DNA of 64,000 nucleotides, taken from assembly GCF_905175385.1 (NCBI RefSeq), contig NZ_HG992749.1, positions 2,232,001 through 2,296,000 of the forward strand, in the 5' to 3' direction. The number at the start of each line of letters is the position of its first letter. Position 1 is the stretch's first letter. Source of the stretch: Vibrio sp. B1FLJ16. GTDB taxonomy: Bacteria > Pseudomonadota > Gammaproteobacteria > Enterobacterales > Vibrionaceae. This document shows positions 44,469-54,454 of this stretch, piece by piece. A program made the translations under genes and the position numbers. The notes under the pieces are model-generated. The model made no database searches, was not told the origin of the DNA, and saw only the letters and a list, made by a program, of their open reading frames with translations.

Positions 44469-45569
44469 CTATTGTAGCTGTTCTGGCGATAAAGCCCAAG
44501 GAGCTTGAGTCGGCGAGTTTTCCAGTCCCAGCTTCCATACGCGACCGAAATGTTTGTAGTGTCCGGCTTCCGTACCTGCTCTGGCTCCGATGCCATGATA
44601 CAGGTCGAGATGATTGCGTTTCACTGCACCGCCAGTGTCCAGAACAAGCAGAATGCGTAGTTGGTGTGCCCCGCTCCAGGTTCCGTCGGCATTAAGCAGC
44701 GGCACTTCCGCCAGAATTGGCGTACCCATAGGCAAAATTGAACGATCACCCGCAACGGACGCCATTGGTAACAATGGAATGCCGGCGGTTCCTGTTACTG
44801 GCGCTTCTTTCATAGGTGCAAAAAACACGTAAGACGGATTTTGCTCTAACAACTCACGAACGGTGGCTTCATCATTTTCCATGACCCAGTCTTTAATCGC
44901 TTTCAGCGACATGTCTTCACGTCGCACTTCACCACGATCTATCAGGATTCGTCCGATGCTCACATAAGCCTTATTGTTCTTCCCAGCGTATGCAAAGTAC
45001 TCCAGCGTGTCATCGTCTTCAAAGTGCACATAACCGCTCCCCTGAACTTCCATCATAAATGGATCAATGCGATTCGGTGCGTAGCCCAAGACTAGGTCTT
45101 GCCCCTCTAAAGCGCCTGCGTAGATTTCTGCCCGGGTCGGACAATCAGCAGAACAATCAGGCATACCATAAACCGGATACCTGAAAATGTTATTTGGCTG
45201 ATGACGCAGCTCCATCACCGGAGAGAAGTAACCGGTAAACAAGACGTTACCTTGGTTATCGCTACCACCTAACTGCGCTGCTTGAATACCATAGGCACTG
45301 AGTTCGCTGGTATCACCACTCTGCTGTGCCCATTCGCTTAACTTGTGGTAGAGAGGCTGGTACATATTCGCCATAGAGGGCGACTTCATCACAACCTGCT
45401 CAACCTGCATGTTGAACTCAGTAAAGTCGCGCGGTTTATTCGACTCAACCACTTCAACTTGATTGAGGATTTGAGGAAGCTCCCCATCAATATACTGTTT
45501 AGCCAGGTCGTTTTTCGCACAACCAAACATCAGGCTCAGGGAAACGATAGGAATGAGTTTTTTTAGCAC
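44469..45569 (-). CDS. mltA: Membrane-bound lytic murein transglycosylase A
   Basis: Cleaves peptidoglycan glycan strands to 1,6-anhydro-muropeptides. 366 residues with a lipoprotein signal peptide (VLKKLIPIVSLSLMFGC), MltA domain and C-terminal 3D domain; the catalytic Asp lies in LVLDTGGAVK, and GQDLVLGYAPNRIDPFMMEVQGSG is conserved. The start is taken as GTG at 45569, since the region upstream up to 45641 would put unrelated residues before the lipoprotein signal. Confidence 0.92.
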   Translation of the reverse strand: MLKKLIPIVSLSLMFGCAKNDLAKQYIDGELPQILNQVEVVESNKPRDFTEFNMQVEQVVMKSPSMANMYQPLYHKLSEWAQQSGDTSELSAYGIQAAQLGGSDNQGNVLFTGYFSPVMELRHQPNNIFRYPVYGMPDCSADCPTRAEIYAGALEGQDLVLGYAPNRIDPFMMEVQGSGYVHFEDDDTLEYFAYAGKNNKAYVSIGRILIDRGEVRREDMSLKAIKDWVMENDEATVRELLEQNPSYVFFAPMKEAPVTGTAGIPLLPMASVAGDRSILPMGTPILAEVPLLNADGTWSGAHQLRILLVLDTGGAVKRNHLDLYHGIGARAGTEAGHYKHFGRVWKLGLENSPTQAPWALSPEQLQ

Positions 45570-45814
45570 ATTATTATTCCGTAAATGGTTATTCGGCAAA
45601 TAGTTATTCGCAATAAAAGATAGCAAAAGGATGGCAAACAAATAGCATCAGCGCAATTGAAAAGCCGCTTCAATTTGTTTCAATACTAAGTCAAAGATTC
45701 TAGGTGACGCTATATCAACCGTTAAGATCGGAAATGCGATACATAACGGTTCAGACAATATCTAAAAAGAGAAGCACTATTTCCTAACTGGCAAAGGAAA
45801 TGATTAACGGGAAT

Positions 45815-46246
45815 CTATATCGACGTGTCTTCTAAACGAAACACTGGCAGGTAATGCGAGTCCGCATCCAGTTTCATTTCTGCATGCTGCTTGCCGGTAA
45901 ACTTAAATCTACGGACAGTCGAGCCCAGCTTATAAGAAAATGAATCACCATCAAATTCAAAATCCGTTGCAACGGTGGAGCCGTTAACAGTCACGCCTCT
46001 TTCACTCACAACGAACTCTTCACGAACGTAGTGCGCGACATTCTGTTCTACCCACTTTCCATAAATTGTCGATTTGGAAAAAGAAGGGTTGATATATTGA
46101 GCAATGAGCTCGCTGTACAGCATGCATACTATGATGGTTCCAATCACTGCGCTAAGCATTAAGAAGCGCTCAGCCCCTTTCCGAAACTTGGACTTTTGGG
46201 AAGATTCTGTCTGAGTTTGCTCGGAGAGATTTGCCGTTGAAGGCAT
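45815..46246 (-). CDS. DUF2850 domain-containing membrane protein
   Basis: About 143 residues with a single membrane segment (LMLSAVIGTIIVCMLYSELIAQY) and a C-terminal beta-rich domain (YGKWVEQNVAHYVREEFVVSERGVTVNGSTVATDFEFDGDSFSYKLG), recognisable as DUF2850, a Vibrio-restricted family of unknown role. The ATG at 46246 is uncertain: another at 46279, preceded by GAGGGTACA, would add 11 hydrophobic residues. It is divergent from argA across about 160 bases. Confidence 0.8.
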   Translation of the reverse strand: MPSTANLSEQTQTESSQKSKFRKGAERFLMLSAVIGTIIVCMLYSELIAQYINPSFSKSTIYGKWVEQNVAHYVREEFVVSERGVTVNGSTVATDFEFDGDSFSYKLGSTVRRFKFTGKQHAEMKLDADSHYLPVFRLEDTSI

Positions 46247-46411
46247 AAGAACCACCAATGAAAAGATAAAGAGCGGCATTGTACCCTCAGCTCTATGGTT
46301 CAATAAAGGGTTCCTGCCCATATCTTTGTTCTTTATTCCAAAAAATCCCCTTGCCACAAGCCGAATAAAAAGCCATTATTTGAGCATAAATAGTCACAAG
46401 GAATGGTTGTA

Positions 46412-47749
46412 GTGAAAATTCGTAGTACCGCTCTCGTCAAAGGGTTCCGCCAGTCAACTCCCTATGTTAATGCACACCGTGGCAAAACCATGGTAATCAT
46501 GCTTGGTGGCGAAGCCGTTGCCCATAATAACTTTGGCAACATCATCAATGATATTGCTTTAATGCACAGCCTCGGCATTAAAGTAGTGGTAGTATATGGT
46601 GCTCGTCCGCAAATCAACCAACTCTTGGAAAAACAAAGCCTTACTACGCCTTACCACAAAAACATCCGGATTACTGATGAAGAAGCTTTATCGGTAGTTA
46701 TGCAAGCAGCAGGGCAACTTCAACTGGCTATTACCGCTCGCCTTTCAATGAGCCTTAACAATACGCCTATGGCAGGAACAGAACTGAGCGTCGTGACAGG
46801 TAACTATATTATTGCTCAGCCATTAGGCGTCGATGATGGCGTTGATTACTGCCACAGCGGGCGGATCCGTCGTATCGATACTGACGCGATCAACCGCACA
46901 CTCGATCAAGGCTCTATTGTGCTGCTCGGCCCTATCGCCAGTTCAGTGACCGGTGAGTGTTTCAACTTACTTTCTGAAGAAGTCGCAACACAACTTGCGA
47001 TCAAACTTGGTGCAGACAAGCTGATTGGCTTTTGCTCTGAACAAGGTGTTATCGGTGAAAATGGCAACGCTATCGCTGAACTTCTTCCGATTGAAGCTGA
47101 ACATGTGATGAAAACGCTCACTGAGAATACCTCGTCAGATTCTGATTACAGTTCCTGCACTCTTCGTTTCTTAAAAGGGTCCATTGCAGCGTGTCGCGCG
47201 GGTGTACCCCGCAGCCACCTCATCAGCTATAAAGTGGACGGGGCATTAATCCAGGAACTGTTCTCATTCGACGGTATCGGTACTCAGGTCGTCATGGCCA
47301 GCGCCGAGCAAGTCCGCCAGGCAACCATCGATGACATTGGTGGTATTCTGGATTTAATCCGACCTCTGGAAGAGCAAGGCATACTGGTAAGGCGCTCACG
47401 TGAGCAGCTGGAGCAAGAGATTGGCAAGTTCACCATCATAGAAAAGGATGGCTTAATTATCGGCTGCGCCGCACTTTACCCATATGCCGAAGAGCACAAA
47501 GCGGAAATGGCCTGCGTCGCGATTCACCCAGACTACCGGGATGGTAACCGCGGCTTACTATTACTCAACTACATGAAGCACCGTTCAAAGTCTGAAAATA
47601 TCCATCAAATCTTCGTTCTCACAACACACAGCCTCCATTGGTTCAGAGAACAAGGCTTCTACGAAGTGAGCGTTGATTATTTACCGGGAGCTAAGCAGGG
47701 GCTGTATAACTTCCAGAGAAAGTCTAAGATTTTAGCTCTGGATTTATAA
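46412..47749 (+). CDS. argA: N-acetylglutamate synthase ArgA
   Basis: First step of arginine synthesis: acetylates glutamate with acetyl-CoA. 445 residues in two domains, an amino-acid kinase-like part (about 1-290, [12 protein letters not shown]...[10 protein letters not shown]) that binds the arginine feedback inhibitor and a GNAT part (about 300-445, [31 protein letters not shown]). GTG at 46412 is the start because AAGGA is 9 bases before it; the ATG at 46403 directly abuts that motif. No clear ARG box was found upstream. Confidence 0.94.
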   Translation: MKIRSTALVKGFRQSTPYVNAHRGKTMVIMLGGEAVAHNNFGNIINDIALMHSLGIKVVVVYGARPQINQLLEKQSLTTPYHKNIRITDEEALSVVMQAAGQLQLAITARLSMSLNNTPMAGTELSVVTGNYIIAQPLGVDDGVDYCHSGRIRRIDTDAINRTLDQGSIVLLGPIASSVTGECFNLLSEEVATQLAIKLGADKLIGFCSEQGVIGENGNAIAELLPIEAEHVMKTLTENTSSDSDYSSCTLRFLKGSIAACRAGVPRSHLISYKVDGALIQELFSFDGIGTQVVMASAEQVRQATIDDIGGILDLIRPLEEQGILVRRSREQLEQEIGKFTIIEKDGLIIGCAALYPYAEEHKAEMACVAIHPDYRDGNRGLLLLNYMKHRSKSENIHQIFVLTTHSLHWFREQGFYEVSVDYLPGAKQGLYNFQRKSKILALDL

Positions 47750-47827
47750 TCCATTAACAAACAACTCAAAATATGCAAAGCATTACATTGATATTAGTCT
47801 CATTTTTATCTTTTCAATGTGAAAATG

Positions 47828-48031
47828 TCTGGTTATAATCCGCGCCCTAATGATTGGTTTTTAACCAAATATCAATGGATCTAGGTGATGATATAACCAG
47901 AAAAGCTCAAATAAGAGTCAAGCTGGATGTGTGTGGTCTTCACCCTAAAGTACCAGCGAACGAAGAGCCTGGTATGACACATCAAGGACAGTTGTTGATC
48001 TGACTTTTAATAAGCCGAGACGAGCACTGTT
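47828..48031 (+). promoter_or_regulatory. Structured leader upstream of the 62-codon gene
   Basis: About 200 bases of leader with a -10-like TATAAT (47834-47839). Outer 10-bp inverted repeat TCTGGTTATA (47828-47837) and TATAACCAGA (47892-47901); inner TTGGTT-TTT-AACCAA (47854-47868); a further TACCAG/CTGGTA stem (47951-47974). No recognised riboswitch family could be identified by eye. Confidence 0.4.
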
Positions 48032-48220
48032 ATGAGAACCATCGTTTGTAATTCGCTTCAAAGCTTCTGGGATATGGCCGACCATCAGTTTTTAGAAGGG
48101 TTAGACGTACACTGCGTATTTCCGGTGAATGACTCTATCCGAAACTTTATCCTCGACCATCAGAAACAATACAAAATTCGAAGCGTATCATTTACGAGTG
48201 CGTTTAAAAAACGCGGATAG
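48032..48220 (+). CDS. Small hypothetical protein with own promoter region and terminator
   Basis: A 62-residue protein that I do not recognise, with a mixed helical composition (NSLQSFWDMADHQFLEGLDV) and a basic C-terminus (FTSAFKKRG). No signal peptide or membrane segment. A GAG-type ribosome-binding site lies about 13-16 bases upstream. A strong terminator follows the stop codon by 0-1 bases, so it is a self-contained transcription unit. Between argA and the convergent recD. Coding status is probable but not proven. Confidence 0.6.
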   Translation: MRTIVCNSLQSFWDMADHQFLEGLDVHCVFPVNDSIRNFILDHQKQYKIRSVSFTSAFKKRG

Positions 48221-48256
48221 AAAAAGACCGAGCATTAAGCTCGGTCTTTTTGTTTT
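48221..48256. terminator. Terminator between small gene and recD
   Basis: Perfect 13-bp stem AAAAAGACCGAGC/GCTCGGTCTTTTT with loop ATTAA and T-run on the plus strand (GTTTTT); also usable on the minus strand for recD. Confidence 0.9.
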
Positions 48257-50430
48257 TAGCAGGAAAGTCTCTGAGTGAGCCCACTAGCCCGAGTGGTTTT
48301 AACTTTAATCCCTCTCTTAAGCACATTCAGCTCAGCGTAAAGTGCTAAACGTTTCTTTGCTCGCGTTATACCTGTGTATATCAGCTCGCGGGTTAATATC
48401 GGGCTAAAGTCTGGTGGCAGAATCATAAGGGTGTAATCAAACTCACTGCCCTGGGATTTATGAATTGTCATCGCATAAGCTGTTTCGTGCTCTGGTACCC
48501 GGCTTGGCAACACCGATTTCACACTGCCGTCAGGGAGCTCGAAAAAGACTTTTAAACGCGGTTCTTCTTCACTGTCGTCCAGCATACAGATACCGATATC
48601 ACCGTTATACAAACCTAAACCGTGGTCATTACGCGTGACCATTACCGGTCTGCCGTGATACCAAATCTCGTCCTGAACCTGAATCAGCTTACGTGCTGCC
48701 AAGGCTTTCTCGATGCGCTGGTTTAATCCAGCCACACCAAAGTCGCCTTCGCGAATCGCACACAGCAGCCGGCATTGATTAAACGTGTCTAATACTGCTT
48801 TGGCTTTGTGAGTTAACGATTCCGGTTTCCCCGTTTTCTGGTCAACTTCTTGCTGCCCGATGCGCTTAAGATAACGGCCGTATTCCTGCACTAGCGTCTG
48901 CATCATCTGGTTGTAATGTTGACTGCTCAGTGCGAAATGCTCAATGTCTGAAAAGTCACGCGCCCAGACATTATCAACGCTGGCAGCGGAACCTGAATTA
49001 ACCGCTTTTGCCAACTGCCCAATCCCCGAACGGGCATCAAACCGATAACTCTTTTGCAGCATACACAAACTGTCTGCAATACTGGATGCACTGTTGCTAC
49101 TGTGGGCCAAGGTTTCATATCCGGTCAGTTTTGTGATGGCCGAAGCCTGCTCCTTACTGTAGCCCAAAGCGTGGAAAGAGCAGATATCCCCTAACACCGC
49201 CCCCGCCTCTACTGAGGCGAGCTGATCTTTATCGCCCAGTAGTATCAGCCGAGCATGTTTCGGTAATGCATCAACCACTTTATACATCATAGGCAAATCG
49301 ACCATAGAGGCTTCATCTATCACCAAGATATCCAAATGCAGTGGATTTTGCTTGTTATGACGAAACTCCGCACTGTTAGGGATCGCGCCTAGCAATCGAT
49401 GCAAGGTACTCGAATCTGTTGGGATCTTGGCTTTTAGCTCAGGAGAAACGGGTAACTCTTGTATCGCTTTACCTATTGACTCAGTCAATCGCGCCGCCGC
49501 TTTACCCGTCGGAGCCACCAGCTTAATGGTGAGGTTTTTCTCTTGTACTGCCTGCTCGATCAAAGCAGCAAGCAATTTGGTTACTGTAGTCGTTTTACCC
49601 GTTCCCGGCCCACCGGAAATCACCGCAAACCGACGGGTTAGCGCTACCGCCGCTGCGACTTTTTGCCAGTTCACACAAGCAGAAAGTGGCACAAGTTCAT
49701 CCAGTGGCTGTAAATCCTGAACCTTACGCACCTGACCAAGCAGAGCGTCAATTGCTGGCCAATCCAGTATGTCGCTTGCGACAACATCAAGGTGGTCACA
49801 CACCAGTTGCTGACGCAAAACCTGGGTACTATTCCCCGCTTCACTGGCTTTGGCTAGCGCGTTAAAAAGAAAATGATATTGCCGCGCAAACAGATGGTTA
49901 AGCAGCTCAGATAATCGAGCAAACTCTTGGGGCTGCAAGTTAACCGCAGCGCCCAGTTGATTGAGCTTTTCCGCCAGGGTCACTTCATAGTGCCAGTAAC
50001 GGTGCAGATACAAACGCTCACCATCGAACATCAGCGGCAAAGCTTCTCCCTGCCCGCCGACTAACGGCGAGCTTTGCAGTACTTTAACCCAGTCAATACC
50101 TTGCAGCTTACTGTTGAGCGCTAACGCTGCTTCACCATATAGCCCTAACGTACTGGCAAAATCTGTAGGCTGACCTTGAGAGTCGAACAGTGGTAAACAG
50201 ATGTGCCCTTTGCCCAGCTCGCTGCTGACCACTCCGGCGATAAACGCCAGAGCCTGACCGTCAGTTATCAGTTCGCTTTGGGTATCAGTACATTGAGAAT
50301 CATTACGTTGAGTAAAAAGGAAACGGGCGAACTGGTAATCGAGCTGACGAATCGCACCTTTGTGCGCCAGATGTTCAAGTGTTGCCAGCAAGCTCTCTTG
50401 CTCGGAATGAAGGTTGTGATTGGTCGTCAT
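48256..50430 (-). CDS. recD: Exonuclease V (RecBCD) alpha subunit RecD
   Basis: The fast 5'-3' helicase motor of RecBCD. 724 residues with Walker A GGPGTGKTTT near residues 272-281, motif II DEASMVDLPMM, and C-terminal motifs YAMTIHKSQGSEFD and LIYTGITRAKKRL of UvrD/RecD helicases. The start codon overlaps the recB stop by one base (TAATG), so it is translationally coupled. Confidence 0.96.
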   Translation of the reverse strand: MTTNHNLHSEQESLLATLEHLAHKGAIRQLDYQFARFLFTQRNDSQCTDTQSELITDGQALAFIAGVVSSELGKGHICLPLFDSQGQPTDFASTLGLYGEAALALNSKLQGIDWVKVLQSSPLVGGQGEALPLMFDGERLYLHRYWHYEVTLAEKLNQLGAAVNLQPQEFARLSELLNHLFARQYHFLFNALAKASEAGNSTQVLRQQLVCDHLDVVASDILDWPAIDALLGQVRKVQDLQPLDELVPLSACVNWQKVAAAVALTRRFAVISGGPGTGKTTTVTKLLAALIEQAVQEKNLTIKLVAPTGKAAARLTESIGKAIQELPVSPELKAKIPTDSSTLHRLLGAIPNSAEFRHNKQNPLHLDILVIDEASMVDLPMMYKVVDALPKHARLILLGDKDQLASVEAGAVLGDICSFHALGYSKEQASAITKLTGYETLAHSSNSASSIADSLCMLQKSYRFDARSGIGQLAKAVNSGSAASVDNVWARDFSDIEHFALSSQHYNQMMQTLVQEYGRYLKRIGQQEVDQKTGKPESLTHKAKAVLDTFNQCRLLCAIREGDFGVAGLNQRIEKALAARKLIQVQDEIWYHGRPVMVTRNDHGLGLYNGDIGICMLDDSEEEPRLKVFFELPDGSVKSVLPSRVPEHETAYAMTIHKSQGSEFDYTLMILPPDFSPILTRELIYTGITRAKKRLALYAELNVLKRGIKVKTTRASGLTQRLSC

Positions 50431-53400
50431 TACAGTAACTCCATCTGACCGGCCTGAGTCGATCGCGTTTCCGGCGTTTGACCATCAATCAGACAATCCA
50501 TCTCATTTAAGAAATCTAAGGTTGGCTTGGCGGAAAAAATACCGTGTTCACTTTGTCCGTCCATGCCGCGTAAGAACAAGTAGTACACGCCACCAAAGTG
50601 TTGATCGTATTGATAATCCGCCAGTCGACTACGCAAGAATCGGTGCAGTGCTAACGCATAAATCTGATACTGCAAATCATAACGGTGATCGGCCATGGCG
50701 GATTTCAGCGCTTCACCATGGTAATGCTTCACATCATCGCCAAGATGGTTCGATTTCCAGTCAAGCACGTAGTATTTGCCCTGATGTTCAAACACCAGGT
50801 CGATAAAGCCCTTAAGCATCCCCTGCACGGTATGGAAACCTAAATCCCCTGCTTTTGCAGACAACGGATCATGACGCTGAATAACACGGTTCAGAGCCGG
50901 TGCAGACAATACTTCAATCGGCAATAAAAACTCCATCTCAACTAAACGCTGTGATGGCGATTTTTGATTGAGCAGCAAAGATTTGCCGTCTAGTGGTGTG
51001 GCAAGAACGGTATCAATCAGTTGCTGTAAAATTGGCAGCCACTCTTCATCCAGCTGCTCACTTTCCATTAAGCCGAGAATGATTTGCGTGTTCTCTACCG
51101 TCGTTGCTGACTGAGTAAACTCAATCTCCTCAAACAAGCTGTGGAGGAAGGTACCCGGACGAGCACCGCGCGGGAAGGTGAAAATAGAACGTTCAGGCTC
51201 AACCAAATCCTCTTCATCCTGCTCATCAGAAGAGTCGATATCAAATCCGGTGATCTCAATGGTTGCGTCATGCACCGCATGATGAGAGCCTTGCTTTACC
51301 AGGCCAGAATAACTGGTGATGCGCCAGTTTCTGTCGATTGGGTTTTGCAGCTCTTTAGCCGTCAGGTCGTCCACTTCAACTTGCGGCGCGATGTATTTCT
51401 CTTCAAGCTGCTGAGGCGGCTCTGCAATGACTACACATTCGAGCTTATCTTGCTGCTGTTTTAAACCCTGGTACAGATCGTTGATTCCGCCCTCTTCACC
51501 ATTTTGTACTAAGTAGCCAATAGCACTGTTGTGTACACCAGTTGGCTCCTTCGTCGAGCGGCCATTTCGCAAGGGAGAAGCCCCTATAAAACAGGCATAC
51601 ACGGCACGCGTTAGTGCCACATATATCAAACGTAAGTCTTCAGCCAGACGCTCTTTATCCGCTTGCTTCATTGAAGCATCGTTGCCTGTAATATCCAGTA
51701 CAGTGCGGTCATTAGCAGCATCGTAATATTTTGCTTCGCTCGCTTCCCGGTAGCTGAATACAAACGGCAAAAAGACTAGGTCGTACTCCAGACCTTTTGA
51801 TTTGTGAATGGTAACGATCTGTACCAAATTGCGTTCAGATTCCAAACGCTGGATTTGGTCATCACTGCCGCCCAAGCCGTTTTCCGCGTCACTGATAGAC
51901 TGCGCTAACCAGCGGAGTAAACCGTGGTCGCTGTCCAGTTCATTACTTGCCTGCTGAAGCAGTTCACCGATGTGCATGAGATCGGTAAGTACCCGCTCAC
52001 CGTTTTCACCCTGTGAGCCCGCACCTCCCGCTAACAATCGCTCGGCAATATGACGCTTGCTGATCACCGCGCGCAGCATTGGTAGCACACCACGCTGAAC
52101 CCAAAGTTTGCGATACTCTTTGAACTCATTGACTGCGTTTTCCCAGACGATTTCATCGTTGTTGAGCGCATCCAGGCTGGCGGCGTCGAGGGCAAAGAGT
52201 TCAGAGGCTAAGCTTGCTCGCAAAGCCCGATCATTTTCCGGGGTCAGTACTGCTTGCAGCAGACGCTGTAAATCTTGAGCGACCGAGCTGGTAAACACAC
52301 TGTCACGGTTAGATAGGTATACACTGGCAATGCCTTGATCTGCCAGCGCTTGTTTGATCATGCGACCTTCATTACCGGTACGAACCAGTACGGCAATATC
52401 TCCGGCCTGAACGGCTTTCTGTTTTTCGCCGTTTACCAGACACGCTTGCCCCTGCTGAGCCTGAGTCAAAATCGTCTGGATCTTACTTGCTGTTGCCTCA
52501 GCCATTCGGGTCAGGTATTCGCCTTTTGGCAGCGGTTTCTCATCCGCTTCTTGCAGCCAGTAAGTGAGTGCCGGTTGCTTTTGACCACCTATGGTCCAAA
52601 TGCGTTTTCCGGCATTCGGACTGTAATTTACCGGTAAGAACGGAATGTCCGAATCATAGATAAACGGGCTGTCTGGCAAGGCGAACACCTGGTTCACCGC
52701 CTGTACCATATCCGCGCTTGAACGCCAGTTAGTTCCTAACGTGTAGTGGGCACTCACTTGGTTACGTGCTTTGATATAAGTGAAAATATCTGCGCCACGG
52801 AAACCGTAGATGGCCTGTTTCGGATCACCGATCATAAACAGACCGCATTCTGGATTATCCAAATAGATACGGCTGAAAATACTGTATTGCAGAGGGTCGG
52901 TATCCTGGAACTCATCAATCATTGCGACGGGATATAAAGTACGGATTCGCTCGGCAAGCAGTTCACTTTCATCTGTATCAATCGAGGCAGAAAGCTGAGT
53001 CAGTAAGTCATCAAATGAGAGCCACTGCTTCTGATTTTTCGCGCTGGCCAGCATCACTCGACAGTGCTCAATAGCGTGGGCAAGAAGTGGAGCTTTTAAA
53101 CTAATTGGATTGGCAAGAAAAGCTTCTATTGCTTCAAACACTGTGTGCTGAGGCGCATTGCCTTTAGGCGTTTTTTCTAGCAGAACATTCTGGGCAAATC
53201 TCTCCAGTTTGTCTGGATAGTCGTAACCGGTAGTTTCCGTTGCCGCCCAAGCGTTCACCGCCTCCAGCCATGACGGCAGAGACTTTTTAGTGTAGCTACG
53301 TTTGTTGATGTCTGAGTCCGAAATCAACGCTAGGAAATCGTCTTGGCTATCTCGCCACAGCGCTTTCAGTTCATCGATTTTCTTCAGATTTTCAGCATGC

Positions 53401-54128
53401 AGATCAGCTAGGTTGCCACTCATTGCATGAACCGACAAACTTAAGGGCGCGCCAGTGAGATAATTACTGATGTCGCCAAGAAGCGCCGATGGAGAGCCCC
53501 AAATCTGACGAACTTCTCCGGCTAGATTGAACGGTAGCGGATAGAAATTTCGACGCCAGTAGTCAGCCACCACCTGAGCTTTAAGGTGACTTTCATCGGT
53601 GACGAACTCGTTGTTAAACCGGCTGCCGGATTCAAAAGCATTTTGTGTCAGCATGCGCTGGCAGAAACCGTGAATGGTGTACACTGCAGCCTCGTCCATC
53701 TGACGCTCTGCCTGCAACAGAATTTCTGCGGCTTGTTTGTGATCATCGAACTCACTAAGCAAAGGCTGAATAACCGGATCGGAACTCTGTCCTCGGGCAA
53801 AAGCAATTCGGGCATCATGGATTCTTGCCCTTATACGGTCACGCAATTCTGCTGTTGCCGCTTCAGTAAAGGTTACTACCAAAATCTGGTCGACCGTAAG
53901 CGGTACGCGATGTCGGGTTGCCGCGCTGCCGTGACCAAGCAAAAGGCGCAGGTATAAACCCGCAATGGTAAAGGTTTTACCCGTACCCGCTGATGCCTCA
54001 ATCAGCCTCGCACCATGCAGCGGAAACGTCATTGGTTCTAGTGGCGTTGGCTGTGATTGCATAGTTGCTTCTAATTCACGGGCTTTTAAATCATGGGTCG
54101 GTAACTCTGCACCTGACATTTGATCCAT
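50430..54128 (-). CDS. recB: Exonuclease V (RecBCD) beta subunit RecB
   Basis: A 1232-residue helicase-nuclease: the 3'-5' motor and the sole nuclease of the complex. Walker A EASAGTGKTFT lies near residue 44, UvrD-like motifs (MIDEFQDTDPLQY, VTIHKSKGLEYDLVFLPF) follow and the C-terminal nuclease has GFIDLVFEHQGKYYVLDWKSN near residues 1100-1120 with its two Asp and a Lys. The recC gene lies upstream without ptrA between them, unlike E. coli. A putative ribosome-binding GGAGAG lies about 12 bases before the ATG. Confidence 0.96.
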   Translation of the reverse strand: MDQMSGAELPTHDLKARELEATMQSQPTPLEPMTFPLHGARLIEASAGTGKTFTIAGLYLRLLLGHGSAATRHRVPLTVDQILVVTFTEAATAELRDRIRARIHDARIAFARGQSSDPVIQPLLSEFDDHKQAAEILLQAERQMDEAAVYTIHGFCQRMLTQNAFESGSRFNNEFVTDESHLKAQVVADYWRRNFYPLPFNLAGEVRQIWGSPSALLGDISNYLTGAPLSLSVHAMSGNLADLHAENLKKIDELKALWRDSQDDFLALISDSDINKRSYTKKSLPSWLEAVNAWAATETTGYDYPDKLERFAQNVLLEKTPKGNAPQHTVFEAIEAFLANPISLKAPLLAHAIEHCRVMLASAKNQKQWLSFDDLLTQLSASIDTDESELLAERIRTLYPVAMIDEFQDTDPLQYSIFSRIYLDNPECGLFMIGDPKQAIYGFRGADIFTYIKARNQVSAHYTLGTNWRSSADMVQAVNQVFALPDSPFIYDSDIPFLPVNYSPNAGKRIWTIGGQKQPALTYWLQEADEKPLPKGEYLTRMAEATASKIQTILTQAQQGQACLVNGEKQKAVQAGDIAVLVRTGNEGRMIKQALADQGIASVYLSNRDSVFTSSVAQDLQRLLQAVLTPENDRALRASLASELFALDAASLDALNNDEIVWENAVNEFKEYRKLWVQRGVLPMLRAVISKRHIAERLLAGGAGSQGENGERVLTDLMHIGELLQQASNELDSDHGLLRWLAQSISDAENGLGGSDDQIQRLESERNLVQIVTIHKSKGLEYDLVFLPFVFSYREASEAKYYDAANDRTVLDITGNDASMKQADKERLAEDLRLIYVALTRAVYACFIGASPLRNGRSTKEPTGVHNSAIGYLVQNGEEGGINDLYQGLKQQQDKLECVVIAEPPQQLEEKYIAPQVEVDDLTAKELQNPIDRNWRITSYSGLVKQGSHHAVHDATIEITGFDIDSSDEQDEEDLVEPERSIFTFPRGARPGTFLHSLFEEIEFTQSATTVENTQIILGLMESEQLDEEWLPILQQLIDTVLATPLDGKSLLLNQKSPSQRLVEMEFLLPIEVLSAPALNRVIQRHDPLSAKAGDLGFHTVQGMLKGFIDLVFEHQGKYYVLDWKSNHLGDDVKHYHGEALKSAMADHRYDLQYQIYALALHRFLRSRLADYQYDQHFGGVYYLFLRGMDGQSEHGIFSAKPTLDFLNEMDCLIDGQTPETRSTQAGQMELL

Positions 54129-54454
54129 AACGTTGAATCTCTCCGGATTATCAACTGATAGAAGTGTGATCTATCGTGAAAAATTCTAATAATATGTTTA
54201 ACAAGTCGGAAAATTTAGAGCTTTGTGGGATCTCACTCACGGTTATCCTTCTACTGTACCGCTACTATCCCCGCCACGAGATAAGCCAGCCTTTTTAGGC
54301 AGCTCCACTCAAAAGAATTAAGCAAACGAATCATGGTCCCTCTGACCTTGTGGCCGTACAGCGAACGCCCTACACAAAATAATGATTTTCTGGCGGCCAC
54401 CCTACTCTTTATTCTTTCAATCCACACTCTCTTCTCTGTAACCATTTGTCTTTA
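54129..54454. other. recC-recB intergenic region
   Basis: 326 bases without a convincing gene. A 64-codon minus-strand frame (54251-54445) has no recognisable ribosome-binding site or conserved pattern. There is no clear terminator after recC, so recB could be read through or have its own promoter here. In E. coli the protease gene ptrA occupies this position; nothing of it is seen. Confidence 0.5.

Noticed and set aside
46358..46402. Possible ARG box before argA (TGAGCATAAATAGTCA)
   Set aside because: The half-sites and spacing do not fit the ArgR consensus well enough.
46403..46411. ATG at 46403 as the argA start
   Set aside because: The ribosome-binding AAGGA directly abuts this ATG; GTG at 46412 has proper 9-base spacing and the family N-terminus.
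54251..54445. A 64-codon minus-strand frame between recC and recB
   Set aside because: No ribosome-binding site, no recognisable pattern, and only modest length for random chance.
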